DNA of 64,000 bases from Ulva prolifera (Eukaryota; Chlorophyta; Ulvophyceae; Ulvales; Ulvaceae). Below are positions 59,875-64,000 of the stretch, one piece after another (the first letter of the stretch is position 1; each line of letters begins with the position of its first letter). The stretch is taken from NCBI GenBank assembly GCA_023078555.1, contig CM041200.1:1426001-1490000 (forward strand). The letters are read 5' to 3'. The notes beneath the pieces were generated by a model. It saw nothing but the letters and a program-made list of their open reading frames with translations, did no database searches and was not told the origin of the DNA. A program made the translations under genes and the position numbers.

Positions 59875-62800
59875 TTACTCCAACGTGAGAATGCTTTCTG
59901 CATTTCGCATCTGCTCGTTCAGCTCAGCCAGTTGGCTGCGAAGAGATGCAATGATTTCGTCCTTTCTTTGAATGGCAGCTTTCACTCTGTCTTCCACTCT
60001 GTCCATTTCAGCAGCTTGGCGCTGTCTCAGCGTTTGGTTTTCTCTGGATGCTTGCGCTTGTAGTTCCTGCGACTTCGCTAGTTCTGCCTTCACACGGTGT
60101 AAGTCAGCATCGGCGATTGCATGCTGAGCAGACAGCCTCTGTTCCTGATCTTGAAGTTTTTGCACTGTTTCCTGCGACTCAAATCAAGGTTGTGGCAGGG
60201 GTACCACAAGCAGATTTGCGGAGAAAGCAGCTGACATCTCTCACCTGCTCAAATCCATGTACCTGCTGCTCAAGGCGGTGCAATTTGCCATCTTGATCTG
60301 CAATAGTGTCTTTCAGGTACTTTACCTGATCCTGAGCGGCATCAGCACGGTCCTTCGCCGCTTGCAGTGCTGTAGATGCTTCCCTGTGACGCTCTGAATA
60401 GCGTTGCTGGCTACCTCTGGCCTGCACATGGCTGTGCGTAATTTTATCCAGCCTGCGCTGCCATGCAGGCATTGCTCCAGTGTATACAGACCTCGGAAAG
60501 TGCTATTTCATGCTGTGCCTTTATGTCCGCCAACTCGGCACAATTTTTTTCTATCAATTGTTGGGTCTTAGCAGCCATCTCTCCATCAAACTTCTGGATT
60601 ACCTGCACATATCACAGCAACGAATTGCCCAACTTGGGAACTTTATGAACATTATCACACTTCCAGTGTTACCAGTGTGATAATGTGCGCACCACCTCAA
60701 TCTGCTGGTCGCGCTCAGCCTCCAGCGTCCTTCGAAGTTGACTCTCCTTGTCACCTATCTGTCTTCGGGCCTTATCAGCAATGGCTCGCCTCCAAGCTTG
60801 ATTTTCAGCATCGTAGCCCTCCTTGAGACTCTGCACATGGCGCCTCAGTTCTTGCTTCCTTTGCATGTCTCGGAGGATGCTCATTGTTGTGTGTTACAAG
60901 GACAAAGAAAGCAAGGCAGGTAGCACCGCGAGCAGCAACCAGGGGCACCGCACACCACGCAAAAAGCCACACGCAGCACACACCAACACACCCACGCACC
61001 ACCAGCACCCGCGCCGGCCACAGCCACACAGCCACAAACACTCACAAGCATCGCACCCAACACCCACAGGCACACCCACACGCCCACCACCACCTGCACC
61101 CCGCCCACCAGCCAGGCGCAAGAGCCCCGAAAGAAAGCACATGCAGCCAAGGCCGCCGAGCAAAGAAACAGCGAAACCCCACAACAACCCCCGCCCCGGG
61201 GAGGCCCCCGCCTCCCCCAGCACAACCCGCACCGCCCAGCCCCCGCACACCACCCTGCCCACCCGCAAACCCATACACGCTACCCCCCAAAGTCCAGCCC
61301 AGCCTGCCCACACCACACGACTGCGCCCTAATGGCAGGCCACACGCAGACACACGGGGAGTCCAGCGGCGAAGCGGGGCACGCCAGGGCCGCCACTACGA
61401 CGCAGCGGTCGAGGCCGCGGGCGCACGCAGCGACGACCGCCCACCAGGCAACCCGGGCGGGCGCGCAGCGCCGCTCAGGCTGGGTGGCCTTTGAGCGGCA
61501 TGAGGTCATTGTTGTGTGTACACAGCAAGGCAGAGTGCCTGGTGGCTTTCACACTCCACCATTCATCGGAATCATGTTCAGCTCACACCTTCACGGCATT
61601 GTTATGTATGTGCCGCTCTTCCTCCCTTGCTTTAAGAACCTCCGTGGCCGTTTCAGCTTGCAATTCCTGATGTGACTGCTCCAACTTTCTGACCCTGTCC
61701 ATCAACTCCCGCCGCTGCATGCGCCATGCGTCTTCTGCCTCACCAAGTCGCCTCTCGTGGTCTGCTACAAGGTGCATCCGTGCTTGTTGAGCAGATGCCT
61801 CATAGCGCTCAGCTGCATCACTCAATCGTTTCTGTGCTGCTGCACGTTCGCCTTCTACCGCGACTTCACGATCATGCAGCATGCGCTCGCGCAGCTGCCT
61901 GCATGCTCCGGTCGCGTTCAGACACAGTGTCCGGACAGGACATCCTGCTCTGCCTGTGTGATCAGTCCTTGCAATTAGCAAGCCAGGCATGAGCCTCTCC
62001 CCTGCACGTGCTCAGGCACAGCTGAGAAGGGATCTTATTCTATTTGAGGTGGTGGATGCACCTTACATAAGCATCGTGTTGGTCCCTCATTGCATCCATC
62101 TGGCGCTTTGTGTCCTGCTTTGAGCTTTCCTTAAGATCACCGATATCAGTTCGGTGCTTTTGCACCAGCGCCTGGATCTCAGGCTCTAGCCCTTTGATCG
62201 TGGCATCCTTGATTTCCTTGGTCTTGTCAGCAAGCCAGCCCTCTCTCTTTGCCTGCGCAAGTCCGACTTGTGATCACCTAAAACTGGCCATGCTCGTCGT
62301 TTATCTCGTTCTGACTGTTACCTTCTCTGCTGCCGTCCAGCCGTCCTTTTGCTTCTTTAGTTCCTGTGCCCATCCGGCCTTCAACGCAGATACCGTGTCT
62401 GCATGCTTTGCTTCTAGATTCCCCAATTTTTCCTTTGCATCATCCACTTGCCTCGCTAGGGAATCCTTGTCAGCTAGTAATCTGTCAATAAGATCCAAGT
62501 GCCGTTTCAGAGCAGCCTCAGATTCGTCCTTTTGTGCTGCCAGTGCTCTTTCATGCCCTTGTTTCCAGCTCTTGCGCTCTTCACTGCACCAAAATATTCC
62601 ACAGTTTGGTGTGTTGCTGGCTATAGCCGTTCGAGACATTCATGCATGGTCTGCGCGAAGAAGCTGCCATGCCTGTGAGCATGCTGCAATGACTTGATCT
62701 GCATGTTCAGGGATGCAACCGTGTGCTCCCGAGCCTGCAACTCTTGTTGCATCTTCTTCACTCTCCTGCGAACTTCCTCACAGAAGGACACCCCCGGGAC

Positions 62801-63730
62801 CAAATCTCTTGGCTGGCTGCCTGGAGCCATTGCTGGCCGATCTGTGTCCATATCATGCTCTGAAAGGGCTGTTTCTAGAACGTGCGAGATGGAAGCATCG
62901 CCATTGCTTGTTGCCGGTGGATGGCCTGAACACGTATTCATGCCGTACACAGCTCGTTGGTGCCTGCTGCCAGGTGCAGTGCTGCCACATGCACTGATGC
63001 TTCTGCTGTTCACTGCCAATTCAGCTTCTTCATCTGCCTGGAAATATCCAGGTATTATAGATGATGCAGCCATATTTCTTTTGGAACATCCAGTGTAACC
63101 CGCGAGGCACCTGATGTGAGACAGAATCCAAGTAGTCCAGAATGCTGTCGAGCTTCCGGTCAGGCTTATTGGCGGCCACAGCATTTGAACCTCTTGTGCA
63201 GTCATTTCGGTCGTCCCTTGCCAAAAATGGTCTTGCGTGCGCTTGCTGTACTGGCTCAGCACGATCCTGCGTAACAGGACTATGGTTGATACTGTGTACA
63301 ACTTGGCATAAGGCGGGTCGAATGCAGATATGATTGCAAGGTGAGCATGGAGTGCTTCAAAAAGCGTATGCACACTTCTGCACATGATGTTGCCTCCTTC
63401 TTGTCACTCATCAAAGCTTCTGTGCCACGTCCTGCTCTGCATGCGTTCCAGCAGTGAACACAACTGTATCACCAAAATCTTTAATCAGGATTGCTGAGTC
63501 TGTTGTTACCTGATGTTGTTGATTCGCTCCCGAACGTTGACACGTCGAGCACCTGGATGTTCACCTGTGTAATCTGCTGGTGGGCGTGCAGCTGCCTGGG
63601 GCACCCCATTCGCATTGCTCAGTCGCTCATTGTGAATGACTCTGCTATCCTGTGGCATTACGTCTGACCCATCAGCTGTGGCTGATGGTATATTATGCTG
63701 TACGCTGTCGTTACATTGTACACGATGCAA
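59875..63730 (-). CDS. CEP131: CEP131/AZI1-like basal-body coiled-coil protein
   Basis: Ciliary/basal-body scaffold needed for cilium assembly. It is read on minus from about 63730 (N-terminus Asn/Arg/Pro-rich). KPDRKLDSILDYLDSV lies near 63150; a region near 62700-63060 follows, ending SFCEEVRRRVKKMQQEL; then LKRHLDLIDRLLADKDSLAR near 62470. The most diagnostic exon is 62252-62067, which encodes KEIKDATIKGLEPEIQALVQ and matches the conserved CEP131 block. Coiled-coil exons follow at about 61960-61587, 60850-60700, 60602-60492, 60457-60245 and 60171-59875, the last three phase-consistent. The C-terminus EDRVKAAIQRKDEIIASLRS is also as in CEP131. The protein is almost wholly Glu/Gln/Arg/Ala helix after the first quarter. 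A 611-bp retroposon lies within it (60895-61505), probably in the intron upstream of the 60850 exon. First exons and the exact start are not fixed. Confidence 0.82.
60895..61505 (-). mobile_element. 611-bp retroposon (copy B) inside CEP131
   Basis: Flanked by a perfect 14-bp direct repeat, TCATTGTTGTGTGT, at 60881-60894 and 61506-61519. On the minus strand it ends CTTTGTCCTTGTA followed by the duplicated target, the same terminus as copy A. The interior (60950-61330) is strikingly C/A-rich on plus, unlike the coiled-coil exons around it, and has no recognisable protein domain. It lies in the same orientation as CEP131. It is probably a 5'-truncated non-LTR element or a non-autonomous relative. 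Confidence 0.7.
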
Positions 63731-64000
63731 TTCTATGGAAGCCTTCGCTCCATCTGTTATTGTTTCGTCTTTGTTCTTCGCAGATTCCTCTTCATCTGTA
63801 TTGATGCCACATATATTTATAAAACTCTGGCATAAGCAATAGGCTTGACTGTGCTATGACACAACAAGACGCCTGAGAGGCGGGCCACCTGTCTGGTGAC
63901 AATCTGTTTGCGTGAGTGGCTGATTGCAGGACAGATGCCCACCTCCAGAAACTTGCATCCCGGCAGCTCGAAGAATGCTGACTGCGTGCTGCACTGCTTC
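63731..64000. other. CEP131 5' flank
   Basis: No supported gene. It may hold the CEP131 promoter and 5' untranslated region. Confidence 0.4.

Noticed and set aside
60823-61494. Long plus-strand open frames rich in Pro, His and Thr
   Set aside because: They lie within the C/A-rich retroposon body, and low complexity explains the lack of stops. No domain.
1-64000. Bacterial features: operons, Shine-Dalgarno sites, CRISPR arrays
   Set aside because: Spliced genes throughout and eukaryotic gene content. No regularly spaced repeats were seen.

Overview
The window is nuclear DNA from a eukaryote, most likely a green alga (Chlorophyta). It is GC-rich. Nearly every gene is broken into short exons by introns of about 50-370 bp with a TGCAG-type acceptor and often a GTGCG-type donor. 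Several genes are followed, 120-350 nt after the stop, by TGTAA, the usual chlorophyte polyadenylation signal. Plastid genes (an OEP80/Omp85 barrel and a VKOR-thioredoxin LTO1) and a basal-body gene (CEP131) point to a photosynthetic lineage that keeps the ciliary toolkit. Exon models were made by hand from splice signals, frame continuity and family motifs. Where exon lengths sum to a multiple of three, the entry says so.

Layout. 1-18143 (+): 3' part of a giant VPS13 lipid-transfer gene. 19364-22188 (+): IQ-motif protein. 23172-24033 (+): small unidentified gene. 24189-24777 (-): weak candidate gene. 25154-28219 (+): bacterial-type, organelle-targeted aspartyl-tRNA synthetase. 28600-30264 (+): unidentified 464-residue protein, followed at 30315-31003 by cysteine-containing exons and a membrane helix. 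31031-32218 (+): flavin-reductase-like protein, tail to tail with 34321-32260 (-), an ATXR2-type SET methyltransferase. 34680-36170 (+): LTO1. 38272-41402 (+): REXO/SDN-type DEDDh RNA exonuclease. 42945-47332 (-): cysteine-rich membrane protein with a CBM1 cellulose-binding motif. 48860-52182 (-): scattered exons resembling LamG/concanavalin-A-like modules. 53141-55752 (-): MFS transporter. 56675-59696 (+): OEP80. 59875-63730 (-): CEP131.

The genes do not form an operon-like system. They group loosely by cell location: plastid (OEP80, LTO1, possibly AspRS), cilium/basal body (CEP131, perhaps the IQ protein), membrane contact sites (VPS13) and cell surface (the CBM1 gene beside the LamG-like locus). 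The clearest non-gene signal is a dispersed retroposon 3' end, CTTTGTCCTTGTAA. Two copies (in a VPS13 intron and inside CEP131) are flanked by 14-bp direct repeats, and two weaker copies lie elsewhere.
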